Positions 1 to 6,905 of a stretch of 23,516 bases of DNA are shown piece by piece. Made by a program: the position numbers and the translations under genes. Origin of the DNA: a virus. The stretch lies in IMG/VR virus record IMGVR_UViG_3300017613_000219, positions 1 through 23,516 of that record; one strand, given 5' to 3'. Positions within the stretch are counted from its first letter, which is position 1. Each line of letters starts with the position of its first letter. The notes under the pieces were generated by a model. It was not told where the DNA came from. It worked only from the letters and a program-made list of their open reading frames with translations, and did not search any database.

Positions 1-83
1 ATGATGCGTGGGGTATCTTGTCTGATATAGAAGATGATATAGATGACTGGAGTTGGCTTACAAAGTCTACACTTTGGGAATAA
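1..83 (+). CDS. 3' end of an upstream gene (partial)
   Basis: The frame beginning at base 3 is open from the window edge to a TAA at 81-83 and encodes an acidic, Trp-rich tail (DAWGILSDIEDDIDDWSWLT, then KSTLWE). The other two forward frames stop within the first 30 bases. Only 26 residues are visible, so no family can be named. The acidic C-terminus and the late promoter just after it fit the last gene of a preceding transcription unit, probably another virion gene given what follows. Confidence 0.55.
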   Translation, partial: DAWGILSDIEDDIDDWSWLTKSTLWE

Positions 84-87
84 AAAA

Positions 88-95
88 TATAAATA
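88..95 (+). promoter_or_regulatory. T4-type late promoter box
   Basis: TATAAATA lies between the upstream stop codon and the gene at 127. It is preceded by an A run and followed by ATATTGG. The same extended pattern (A-run, TATAAATA, N, TAT) occurs at 8278 and 10854, always in short gaps before virion genes. In T4 this octamer is the late -10 element read by the gp55 sigma factor; use by a gp55-like factor here is inferred. Confidence 0.75.
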
Positions 96-126
96 ATATT
101 GGAAGACTATACTTTAGGAGGTAATA

Positions 127-414
127 ATGATTGATGACAAAGCACAAGACGCTATAATGGAAGCATACGAAAAAACTATCTTGAATGAAAGACTAGGAGA
201 AAAAGGTAGAACAAAGCCTGAAAATTGGGATAAACGTGGAGTATCAAAGCTTAAAATGGCTGTAGATAATATTGAATTAGCAATTAAAAAACTTGCTGAT
301 GCCAGAAAGTTTGAAATCTATACTCCAGAAGGGATAAAGGCTTCTAAAGAAGAAATTCAGGATCTTATTACTCTTAAAAAAGAACTTACTGCTAGAATAC
401 AAAATCTATCATAG
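127..414 (+). CDS. Hypothetical helical protein
   Basis: This 95-residue, charged, almost wholly helical protein has no transmembrane segment. Residues 40-95 form a Lys/Glu-rich amphipathic stretch that could be a coiled coil. The start is supported by a strong TAGGAGG ribosome site seven bases upstream and by the late promoter at 88-95. I recognise no family. As the first gene of a late unit leading to the gp13-like neck gene, it is more likely a virion or assembly protein than a regulator. Confidence 0.7.
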   Translation: MIDDKAQDAIMEAYEKTILNERLGEKGRTKPENWDKRGVSKLKMAVDNIELAIKKLADARKFEIYTPEGIKASKEEIQDLITLKKELTARIQNLS

Positions 415-423
415 GAAAATAAA

Positions 424-813
424 ATGGAAATAATCGAAAAATTAAAATTATTTGAAGGAGTAAATTATCCAAAAGGTAATACTGTTACCGTTAACTGGCG
501 AATATGCAATCCTAAAGATGATAGCGGAGAATCATGTGAAGAAGTAAACATAGATATTGATTGGTGGCATGAACCAGAAGATCCAGATGTAGGTTATAGT
601 GAAAGATTTGAAGTAGAAGAAGTTAAATTCGGTGAAAATGTTAATTATATGGGAAAGAGATATAGATATGGTCAAGCATTTCCTAAACAATTAAGAAAAC
701 ATGTCATGGAATTTACTGATCCTATGCCTTCTTCCGTAAAATCTAAATTTAAAAATAATTGGGATGACTTTTTAGATTACCAGTTAGCTAAAGCATTAAA
801 CAGGAGATACTAA
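424..813 (+). CDS. Hypothetical protein with capsid-targeting-like N-terminus
   Basis: This 129-residue protein has no family I recognise. It begins MEIIEKLKLFEGV, nearly the same as the next gene's MDIIEKLEVFEKA, after which the two diverge completely. A short shared head on unrelated bodies is how T4 internal head proteins carry a capsid-targeting peptide. L-F-E followed by G fits the L/I-x-E cleavage rule of the T4 gp21 prohead protease. The middle is acidic and probably beta-rich (IDIDWWHEPEDPD); the end is helical and basic (DYQLAKALNRRY). The stop overlaps the next start as TAATG. Capsid targeting is an inference. Confidence 0.7.
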   Translation: MEIIEKLKLFEGVNYPKGNTVTVNWRICNPKDDSGESCEEVNIDIDWWHEPEDPDVGYSERFEVEEVKFGENVNYMGKRYRYGQAFPKQLRKHVMEFTDPMPSSVKSKFKNNWDDFLDYQLAKALNRRY

Positions 814-965
814 TGGATATTATAGAAAAGCTAGAAGTATTTGAAAAGGCCGAAGTAAAATCACTTCTTAAACATAAAATGAAGAAGAAAAAGAAAGAAC
901 ATGGATACCTTTCAACATCTATGTTTACTAAGAAAGAAAAAGACCAAATGAAGAAGGGGAAATAA
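813..965 (+). CDS. Small basic protein with the same N-terminal tag
   Basis: A 50-residue gene fills the gap before the gp13-like gene. Its ATG overlaps the previous stop and its TAA overlaps the next ATG, both as TAATG, and an AGGAG site lies upstream. It begins MDIIEKLEVFEKAEVKSLL, a near copy of the head of the gene at 424. The remainder is very Lys-rich (KHKMKKKKKEH, KKEKDQMKKGK), as expected of a DNA-binding internal head protein. The candidate cleavage site V-F-E has Val where the T4 rule prefers Leu or Ile. Function is unknown; packaging in the head is inferred. Confidence 0.6.
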   Translation: MDIIEKLEVFEKAEVKSLLKHKMKKKKKEHGYLSTSMFTKKEKDQMKKGK

Positions 966-1858
966 TGGCACTAGACATTAGACAATCAAAATCTGATTTA
1001 GCAGAAAGAATTAAAAGAAGGCTAGGTCATCCTGTAGTAAAGGTAGAGTTAGATCCTCAACAAATTTTTGATGCTATTGATTATGCAAGAGACAAATGGG
1101 TTAAATGGGCTGTAGGACAAGCTACCGCTGAAACATACATGACTCTCCTGCTTCGGGCTGATCAGAATTTTTACGATCTTCCAGTTGGAGTAGTAGAAGT
1201 AATTGACTATGATGATAGAGGTGCTGGATGGGGAGGAATAAATACTCTCTTCACTATAGACAATTTCTTTTTCAACAACGGTCTTTATAATTGGATATGG
1301 GCCACAGGAAATAGTTATGACTATAGCTTTGTCAGTTATCACTTATCACTTGACTATCTAAAAACTATAGATAGATATACACCTACAGCATACAATTATA
1401 AATACCATCCATTTACAAATCAGGTAGAAGTACATCCTGCTCCACCGTCTGGAAATTACATACAAGTAATCAATGATCAAGGACAAGAGATTACCGTAGA
1501 TTCTCCTGGATACGTACTGTTAAGAACTTTCATGATCGAAGGTAGTCATTATTCAGGTATGCAATCTAACAATCAACAAGCAGATCCTTGGAAGAGAAGA
1601 GAAACAGATCTTCATAGTGGGAATCTAAATGAAAACTTCTTTACTAGTGATTGGTTATTTGACTATGCACTTGCAGAGTGTAAAATAATTCTAGGGAGGA
1701 TTAGAAGTAAGTTCGCTGGATTTACTTCTATCGGTAATACTGGAATTGATTTAGACGGAGCGGATTTGATAGGAGAAGGTACTGCCGAAAAAGAAAAACT
1801 TGAAGAGACATTAAGATTAGAAGAAGTATATGAAGGATATCCTATTTTTTGGGGTTAA
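965..1858 (+). CDS. 13: Neck protein, T4 gp13-like
   Basis: This 297-residue protein has the gp13 N-terminal signature of T4-like phages: a helical start followed by IKRRLGHPVVKVELDPQQIFDAIDYARD. Around it are Trp/Tyr-rich segments typical of neck proteins that bind the portal and close the filled head. T4 gp13 is of similar size (about 310 residues). A gp14-like gene follows after three small genes, the expected partner in the neck ring. The start is supported by an AAGAAGGGG site. A TATAAATA at 1397 lies inside coding sequence (NYKYHPF) and is not taken as a promoter. Confidence 0.8.
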   Translation: MALDIRQSKSDLAERIKRRLGHPVVKVELDPQQIFDAIDYARDKWVKWAVGQATAETYMTLLLRADQNFYDLPVGVVEVIDYDDRGAGWGGINTLFTIDNFFFNNGLYNWIWATGNSYDYSFVSYHLSLDYLKTIDRYTPTAYNYKYHPFTNQVEVHPAPPSGNYIQVINDQGQEITVDSPGYVLLRTFMIEGSHYSGMQSNNQQADPWKRRETDLHSGNLNENFFTSDWLFDYALAECKIILGRIRSKFAGFTSIGNTGIDLDGADLIGEGTAEKEKLEETLRLEEVYEGYPIFWG

Positions 1859-1867
1859 GGAGGAAGT

Positions 1868-2083
1868 ATGGGTAATTTATTAGATAAATATTTAGGTGAA
1901 GGTGGGCCATATAGAGGTATGAGTATTGAAGGTTTAGCAAAACATATCAAGAAAAAATACGGTAAGAGTGTTAAATCCAGCGTAGTTACTAGTGCAATGG
2001 CAGAAGAGGGGCTTCATGGTGACGATGATTGGCCTGATATGGAAGACGCATTAGGAGCAATTGGAGTCAAAGTAAAAAAGTAA
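1868..2083 (+). CDS. Small protein, possible internal head protein
   Basis: This 71-residue protein starts nine bases after the gp13-like stop, with a strong AAGGAGG site. It begins MGNLLDKYLGEGGPYRG; L-G-E followed by GG matches the cleavage rule of T4 gp21, and DKYLGEGG resembles the NYLTEGG heads at 4310 and 5012. The body has a small helical domain (residues 18-48) and an acidic loop (HGDDDWPDMEDALGAIG). No family is recognised. It may be a packaged protein; the alternative is an unrelated small late protein with a chance match. Confidence 0.65.
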   Translation: MGNLLDKYLGEGGPYRGMSIEGLAKHIKKKYGKSVKSSVVTSAMAEEGLHGDDDWPDMEDALGAIGVKVKK

Positions 2084-2094
2084 GGAGGAATTAA

Positions 2095-2478
2095 ATGATC
2101 AGAAGAACATTCGGTGAATTCATAAGAGAAGGATCAGAAAAAGACGAAAAGATCTATAATGCAATTATGGATTTTTTTGCAGATAATCCAAATCCACCAG
2201 ATGAAGATATACACGACCTTGCAGAGAAACTAGGTATTGATACTCATAAATTTGAAGCTTACATTTACTCTATCTTAGGTTCTATCTTAGGAACTGGAGA
2301 AGCAAAGAAAAAGAAGTTTACAGAGAAAGACGCTGATAAGAAGGAATTGGAAATGGGAGTTAAAGTAGAAATGGAACATACTAAAAACAAAGCTGTGGCT
2401 AAACGTATAGCCTTAGACCATTTAGCGGAGTTACCAGATTACTATACTAGATTAACTAAAATGGAAGGTGAACATTAA
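2095..2478 (+). CDS. DUF5661-like protein with tag-like N-terminus
   Basis: This 127-residue protein has two parts. Residues 1-14 (MIRRTFGEFIREGS) look like the T4 internal-protein leader, which also has an EFI-x-E core, with I-R-E followed by G at the expected cleavage point. Residues 80-127 (KKELEMGVKVEMEHTKNKAV, then a DHLAELPDYYTRL block) match my recollection of DUF5661, a short helical domain of unknown function found in phages and bacteria. Residues 30-60 form a helical region (DEDIHDLAEKLGI). AAGGAGG precedes the ATG. The domain name is from memory and unverified; the function is unknown. Confidence 0.7.
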   Translation: MIRRTFGEFIREGSEKDEKIYNAIMDFFADNPNPPDEDIHDLAEKLGIDTHKFEAYIYSILGSILGTGEAKKKKFTEKDADKKELEMGVKVEMEHTKNKAVAKRIALDHLAELPDYYTRLTKMEGEH

Positions 2479-2487
2479 GGAGGGAAT

Positions 2488-2871
2488 ATGTCAGAACATA
2501 GTAAAATTTTAGAGAAGTATGAAAAAATGTTTGAAGATGGTAGTGCTTATAAACCTATTCGCTTGTCTCAACCTCAACCAAGCATGGCAGAAATGGAAGG
2601 AGCAGGAGTAGTAGAAGAAAAACCTAACATTCCTTTAGGTGATCAAGTAAACAGGGATAACTTTCAAAACGATGGACAGCCTGATTATTCAGAATCCGAT
2701 GCCTACATGGAAGGTAAAATTAATGAAATGAGAACTAGAAATACGCAGGATAACAATCCGAATGTTAATGTGCAACCTGATGTTATTAAAAGGCTCATAA
2801 AAAGAATAGACTTATTGGAGCAAGCTCTTACACTAGTCATGGAAACTCAATCTAAATTAATAAAGGGATAA
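2488..2871 (+). CDS. Hypothetical late protein with C-terminal coiled coil
   Basis: This 127-residue protein follows an AAGGAGGG site and abuts the gp14-like gene directly: its TAA is at 2869-2871 and the next ATG at 2872. The central region (residues 25-90) is polar, rich in Pro, Gln and Asn, and probably disordered. Residues 97-125 (PDVIKRLIKRIDLLEQALTL) form a regular heptad-like helix suited to oligomerisation. It has no signal peptide or transmembrane segment. Its place between neck genes suggests a structural or assembly role; no family is recognised. Confidence 0.65.
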   Translation: MSEHSKILEKYEKMFEDGSAYKPIRLSQPQPSMAEMEGAGVVEEKPNIPLGDQVNRDNFQNDGQPDYSESDAYMEGKINEMRTRNTQDNNPNVNVQPDVIKRLIKRIDLLEQALTLVMETQSKLIKG

Positions 2872-3525
2872 ATGAAGTCACATAAACTAATAAAGCCTAA
2901 ATGGGATCTTCATCAGTTACAAGATAACGTAGAACATGATTTATTCGAATCCGTAATAGTAGAATTTACAGATATATCAGGAATACAATGTCTATATTAT
3001 ATAAGAGATGAAGGAACACCAAAAGATTATTTCTATGGTGAATCAGACCGTACAAGATATCTAAATTCACATTTAACTAGATTAATATATGAGCCTACAG
3101 AGGAGCCTACATTAACTACTGGATTTGGTATCTATTCGGAAGAGATGATTTCATTTGCTTCTATTCCTAAATTAACTATGACTAGAGATGTTAGTGCTGG
3201 ATATCATCCGAAGCCTGGAGATGCTATAATTACTCTATGGAATAATAGAGCTTATGAAATAGCAGACGTAGCAGAAGAAGAGAAGATATTCCAACTGAAA
3301 AAAATGATTTGGGGTTTCGTACTTAAACCTTACAGATTTAGCGAAGAATCAGATTCAGCTAGAGAAATTTCAAGGTTCAATAGAGATCCAAGTCCAGAGA
3401 TCAGAGATACTTTGACTACTCCGTTAACTGCATACGGAGATAACGAAGAAATTACAGAAGAAAGTGATGAGATTTTTGACTATTCAAAAGATTTAGATAT
3501 AGATTCAAAAATATACGGATACTAA
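2872..3525 (+). CDS. 14: Neck protein, T4 gp14-like
   Basis: This 217-residue protein (T4 gp14 has 256) keeps the gp14 core. Residues 82-115 (GFGIYSEEMISFASIPKLTM and following) resemble the T4 segment in which the protein is described as an oriented 'FGL' block followed by an R-P-x-x-G-D stretch; here that stretch is HPKPGDAIITLWNNRAYEIA. Next comes the Phe/Gln-rich block IFQLKKMIWGFVLKPYRFSEES. gp14 joins gp13 to form the neck that accepts the finished tail. No clear ribosome site lies between this gene and the previous stop, so translation is probably coupled. Confidence 0.78.
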   Translation: MKSHKLIKPKWDLHQLQDNVEHDLFESVIVEFTDISGIQCLYYIRDEGTPKDYFYGESDRTRYLNSHLTRLIYEPTEEPTLTTGFGIYSEEMISFASIPKLTMTRDVSAGYHPKPGDAIITLWNNRAYEIADVAEEEKIFQLKKMIWGFVLKPYRFSEESDSAREISRFNRDPSPEIRDTLTTPLTAYGDNEEITEESDEIFDYSKDLDIDSKIYGY

Positions 3526-3526
3526 T

Positions 3527-4300
3527 ATGAGATTTAAATTATACCTAGTAGAAAAAACTTTTAATATTAAAAAGGATGTTGATTTAATTTATAATAAACT
3601 GATGAAAGGTTTTGTAGCTGAAATAGAAAGAGGGGAATTACCTCCAACCGAAATTATTCAAGGATCAATGAAAGGAATTGGATATTCTAGAGATTCAATG
3701 TCTAGTGATCTATTAAGAAGTAAATCAGCTAGAGCGGCTCATGCTATAAAACCTGTATCAATAGAAGTAGGGGTTTTTCCATCTCCAGCATATCAACCAA
3801 CTAAAAATAAAATACATTTAACTTTTTCTCCACATGTTTTAGATATACTAAGGCAAGGGATAAGTTTACCAGTAAATCAACAAAGAAGATTTAAAGCTGA
3901 AACTTCACCGAATAGAATAAAAGCAACAATAGCTCATGAACTTTCACATTGGATGAATGATGTACTACATAATAGTCATATAGAAAAGATAGTAGATCTA
4001 GCGGGTGAATATAATGATCCAAGTATTCTTAAATTGGGCAAAGAAGATGTTAACATGACTCATTTTGAAATAGATGCTCAGATACACGGTATTAAGACAT
4101 TGAAGCAACAACATACTACAGCGCAATGGAATAAATTGACTCTGGCTGATATGATGGATCTATATCCACCGATATACGGAACATGGGAAGCTACAAAGCA
4201 GTATGGAAAAGAAGTAAACAATATATGGAAGAAAATGCTATTGAAAAGAATGGCTAGAGAAAAAATATTAGGAAAGAATATGAGGACTTTTCCAAAATAG
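3527..4300 (+). CDS. Metallopeptidase-like protein with capsid-targeting tag
   Basis: This 257-residue protein carries the zincin motif HELSH at residues 137-141, in the helix IKATIAHELSHWMNDV. A second acidic block, HFEIDAQIHG (Glu181), could supply the third zinc ligand as in HExxH...E proteases. The N-terminus MRFKLYLVEK is shared with the genes at 4310, 5012 and 5925 and looks like a capsid-targeting peptide, with L-V-E as the cleavage point. Residues 30-75 are otherwise unrecognised. Its ATG follows the gp14-like stop by one base. I infer a protease packaged in the head and delivered with the DNA. Alternatives are an inactive fold or a virion-processing enzyme. Confidence 0.7.
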   Translation: MRFKLYLVEKTFNIKKDVDLIYNKLMKGFVAEIERGELPPTEIIQGSMKGIGYSRDSMSSDLLRSKSARAAHAIKPVSIEVGVFPSPAYQPTKNKIHLTFSPHVLDILRQGISLPVNQQRRFKAETSPNRIKATIAHELSHWMNDVLHNSHIEKIVDLAGEYNDPSILKLGKEDVNMTHFEIDAQIHGIKTLKQQHTTAQWNKLTLADMMDLYPPIYGTWEATKQYGKEVNNIWKKMLLKRMAREKILGKNMRTFPK

Positions 4301-4309
4301 GAGATTAAT

Positions 4310-4999
4310 ATGAGATTTAAAAATTATTTAACCGAAGGTGGAAATTACAATCTGAATGTCGCTAAAGTACCGCTAGATAAAGCAAGGGCTTATGCTGAAA
4401 AAATATTTGGAAGTAAAGAAGCACTAGATAAAGCAATTCCTAACTTTGATAAGAATTATCAAGGATTACAGAATTTATATAAAAAGGAAGCACTAGACAT
4501 TCAAAGAATTAAAATGCCTGTCATTGAACCAGACGATATGAAGAAATTTGATGAGAGATTAAAAAGTGGATCAATTGATATCTTCAAACCATTTGCTAAA
4601 GGAAGAAAGGATTTTGATAAAATTGCTCAGAAAGAAGGAGAGAAATGGGTAAAGCTAGGTCAAAAAGATGGTGATCCTAATGACGATAAAGTTCCTGCAA
4701 AGTGGACTACGTTAGCTGGACAAAAATTAAAACCACTACAAGGTCAACTATGGCTAGAGAAGTTAGTCGGTAATATTAAAAAATTCGGAGCGCCAAAGGT
4801 CGGATCTCCTGTATTAAAGACCACTATTATTGTATCTAAAGAAGGATATATTTTAGATGGACATCATAGACATGGACAAGTAATGTTGACAGATCCAAGT
4901 TTGAAAATGCAAGCTTTACATATTCCACTAGATGTTAAGACTCTCCTTAAAATGGGAAAGAGATACGGAGAAGCAATAGGGAATAAAGCCAAAGCATAA
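4310..4999 (+). CDS. ParB-like-fold protein with capsid-targeting tag
   Basis: This 229-residue protein begins MRFKNYLTEGG, the cassette's shared leader, with L-T-E followed by GG at the predicted cleavage site. Residues 171-190 (TTIIVSKEGYILDGHHRHGQ) carry the DGHHR signature of the ParB/sulfiredoxin-like fold, which binds or hydrolyses nucleotides in various families. Residues 20-130 are a charged helical region of unknown role. AGGAG precedes the ATG. The fold is seen in plasmid-partition proteins, nucleases and some toxin-like phage proteins; which activity applies here cannot be read from the sequence. Head packaging is inferred from the leader. Confidence 0.7.
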   Translation: MRFKNYLTEGGNYNLNVAKVPLDKARAYAEKIFGSKEALDKAIPNFDKNYQGLQNLYKKEALDIQRIKMPVIEPDDMKKFDERLKSGSIDIFKPFAKGRKDFDKIAQKEGEKWVKLGQKDGDPNDDKVPAKWTTLAGQKLKPLQGQLWLEKLVGNIKKFGAPKVGSPVLKTTIIVSKEGYILDGHHRHGQVMLTDPSLKMQALHIPLDVKTLLKMGKRYGEAIGNKAKA

Positions 5000-5011
5000 G
5001 AAGAGGTAATT

Positions 5012-5824
5012 ATGAGATTTTTAAAATATCTTACAGAAGGAGCAGGACGATTTGGTTATACTTCTAATATGGATGCTGATAATCATCGTACTCTTGAAAG
5101 CCTAGTCAAGTCTAATAACGGCATATTCAAAAGTATGAAGCAAAGATGGTTTCTACTTGAGAAGCAATTTAAACATAGACAAATAGGTGGTAAAAATAGC
5201 GATTTAGGTAGCGACTTTAGTTCAAAGCAAATGAGAGGGTTTAGTGGACTCAAGAAAGGTGATTATCTAGTTGAGATAGATGCTTATATGGTTTTCGGAA
5301 AAAAAGGCGCTGGTCAAGGAACAAGGCGTTTAGAATGGGGTTATGTAGTGGATGACGTAGGAGTAAGAGAAAAATATAAATACGGATTTAGCTATTCAGA
5401 TGGTGGACATGCATCTCAATTAGAGAATAGTAAAACTAAACAGCAATGGAAAAGAGATGAAAATGATGCAGTAAAAGAATTTCGTGAACTAGTTGCTCAA
5501 GAAGATATGGCTAGAGACAAAAAAATAAAAGCCAGTACAGCCGAATTGATGAAGAGTGAATATGTAGGTGTTATTGGTGAAAGAGTAAAAGGACATGATA
5601 TAGAAGTACTCCGTAAGCATGAATTTGAAACGCAATTCGGCTGGAGTGCCATAACTGTAATGAAAGATAATGATGGAAATATGATTCAACATTTCGGAAG
5701 AAACAAACTCAAAAAAGGTGATAAGAAAAAAGTTGACTTCACAGTAAAAGGACATGATCCAGCGGAAGTAAACAGATGGAATAAAGTACCATACAAACTT
5801 ACTTCGGTGAATAGAGTAAAATAG
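5012..5824 (+). CDS. Putative internal head protein, unknown body
   Basis: This 270-residue basic protein begins MRFLKYLTEGAG, again the shared leader with L-T-E followed by GA. The body is Lys/Arg-rich. Its final 60 residues (FGWSAITVMKDNDGNMIQHF, then KGDKKKVDFTVKGH and LTSVNRVK) resemble a small beta domain at the ends of some phage and plasmid DNA-metabolism proteins, with the pattern 'FG...Y.M.D.DGN...F......GD.....GTVK.H....LTRV'. That resemblance is from memory and weak. AGAGG precedes the ATG. A TATAAATA at 5385 is within codons for KYKYGF. The role is unknown. Confidence 0.65.
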   Translation: MRFLKYLTEGAGRFGYTSNMDADNHRTLESLVKSNNGIFKSMKQRWFLLEKQFKHRQIGGKNSDLGSDFSSKQMRGFSGLKKGDYLVEIDAYMVFGKKGAGQGTRRLEWGYVVDDVGVREKYKYGFSYSDGGHASQLENSKTKQQWKRDENDAVKEFRELVAQEDMARDKKIKASTAELMKSEYVGVIGERVKGHDIEVLRKHEFETQFGWSAITVMKDNDGNMIQHFGRNKLKKGDKKKVDFTVKGHDPAEVNRWNKVPYKLTSVNRVK

Positions 5825-5928
5825 GAGAAAGATTTCAAAATTATATAAATGAGCTATTCAATCAAGCCGTTGAGCTTCAAGTACAAGAAAAAGTAGATAT
5901 ACTGTTTTCAGGAAAACCGACACCATGA
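5821..5928 (+). pseudogene. Start-less remnant of a tagged internal-protein gene
   Basis: This frame reads IGERFQNYINELFNQAVELQ, then VQEKVDILFSGKPTP, and stops at TGA 5926-5928. RFQNYINE aligns with the shared leader RFKNYLTE, including an I-N-E cleavage motif, but the codon where ATG should be is GAA (5827-5829). Compared with the junction before 4310 (AAAATAGGAGATTAATATGAG), the junction here (AAAATAGGAGAAAGATTTC) looks as if a short segment containing the start codon was deleted. The frame still overlaps the next start as ATGA, so it may be translated by an unusual start or readthrough, or it may be dead. Confidence 0.5.
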
Positions 5929-6905
5929 GATTAAAGAAATACTTAGTAGAAAAATCATTTATGCAATCAGATATACCTAGAGTTTTTAGAGTAGCTATGG
6001 AATGGGGATATGATGAAAAAGCTTTTAAAACTTTAAAACAACTAGAGAATATGCAGTTAAAAGGGTTGACTGGTATTAGTGACGCTGGAGATTTAACATT
6101 TCAATGGATAGGAGCAGGAAGAGATATACTTCTAGTAATGAAAGGACAAGAAGTAGTCGATAATAATAAAATATCCAGATTCCTATATGACAATCCTCAT
6201 TATATGTTAAGTAATAACATGAAATGGTTGAGAAGAATGTACCAGAGAAGAGAAGGGGATGATACTCCTGGAATTCTTTTTAATTTGAATAAAGAAGTAT
6301 TTATAATTCTTGCAAGAAGAGGACATATAACTAAATATGATATAGAATACTCCGCACCATATCAAACAATGGCAAGTAAACATCTTGTAGGGAACGCTAA
6401 AATAAACGGAGTTAAAGATTATATAAAAGTTTTTAGAAAGACATATAGAACCATAGCGGCTAAAGAAAGAAAAGAGGATCATTGGAATCATAGAGAATTC
6501 ATGAGGAAATCCGAAGAAGAAACTAATACCAGAGGTGGATTTGAAGAGAAGTTCGATAAGATATCAGATGCAGAATTCGCTAGTGTAGTACAAGAAGCCT
6601 TTGATGAAATAAAAAGGATTTACGGTAGTGAAGGAGAATGGGTAGTCAAAACAAAAGTTCTAAATGTTCCTAAAAAATCATATTTATATGTAATGGAAAA
6701 ATACCCAAAGGAAGAAGTAAAATCATATAAAGAAAATCCTGAAAAGCTTATGGATTCTTGGACAAAAGAAGGGATAATAAGGTGGATAAAACTTACAGAT
6801 GGAATTGATAAAAAATTAAAAGGTAAATATATAGTTAAGTATATTAGTGCAAAAGAATTTAGAAGAGTACAAACAATACATTTTAGTAGGACAGATAAAA
6901 AATGA
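5925..6905 (+). CDS. Putative internal head protein, unknown body
   Basis: This 326-residue protein, the last and largest of the tagged set, begins MRLKKYLVEKSF, with L-V-E as the candidate cleavage site. The body is mixed helical and charged, with many Arg and Lys residues (e.g. MKWLRRMYQRREGDDTPGIL), and I recognise no catalytic motif. No strong ribosome site precedes the ATG; the start overlaps the TGA of the remnant at 5821-5928 as ATGA. The gene overlaps the gp15-like start by four bases. An internal head protein injected with DNA is inferred from the leader alone. Confidence 0.65.
   Translation: MRLKKYLVEKSFMQSDIPRVFRVAMEWGYDEKAFKTLKQLENMQLKGLTGISDAGDLTFQWIGAGRDILLVMKGQEVVDNNKISRFLYDNPHYMLSNNMKWLRRMYQRREGDDTPGILFNLNKEVFIILARRGHITKYDIEYSAPYQTMASKHLVGNAKINGVKDYIKVFRKTYRTIAAKERKEDHWNHREFMRKSEEETNTRGGFEEKFDKISDAEFASVVQEAFDEIKRIYGSEGEWVVKTKVLNVPKKSYLYVMEKYPKEEVKSYKENPEKLMDSWTKEGIIRWIKLTDGIDKKLKGKYIVKYISAKEFRRVQTIHFSRTDKK

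Noticed and set aside
1397-1404. TATAAATA inside the gp13-like gene
   Set aside because: It falls on codons for NYKYH, lacks the A-run and trailing TAT of the intergenic boxes, and no gene start follows.
5385-5392. TATAAATA inside the gene at 5012
   Set aside because: It lies on codons for KYKYG and lacks the trailing TAT found at the three intergenic sites.
5818-5824. -1 frameshift at the end of the 5012 gene
   Set aside because: The bases around the stop do not form a standard slippery heptamer; kept only as an alternative for the remnant frame.
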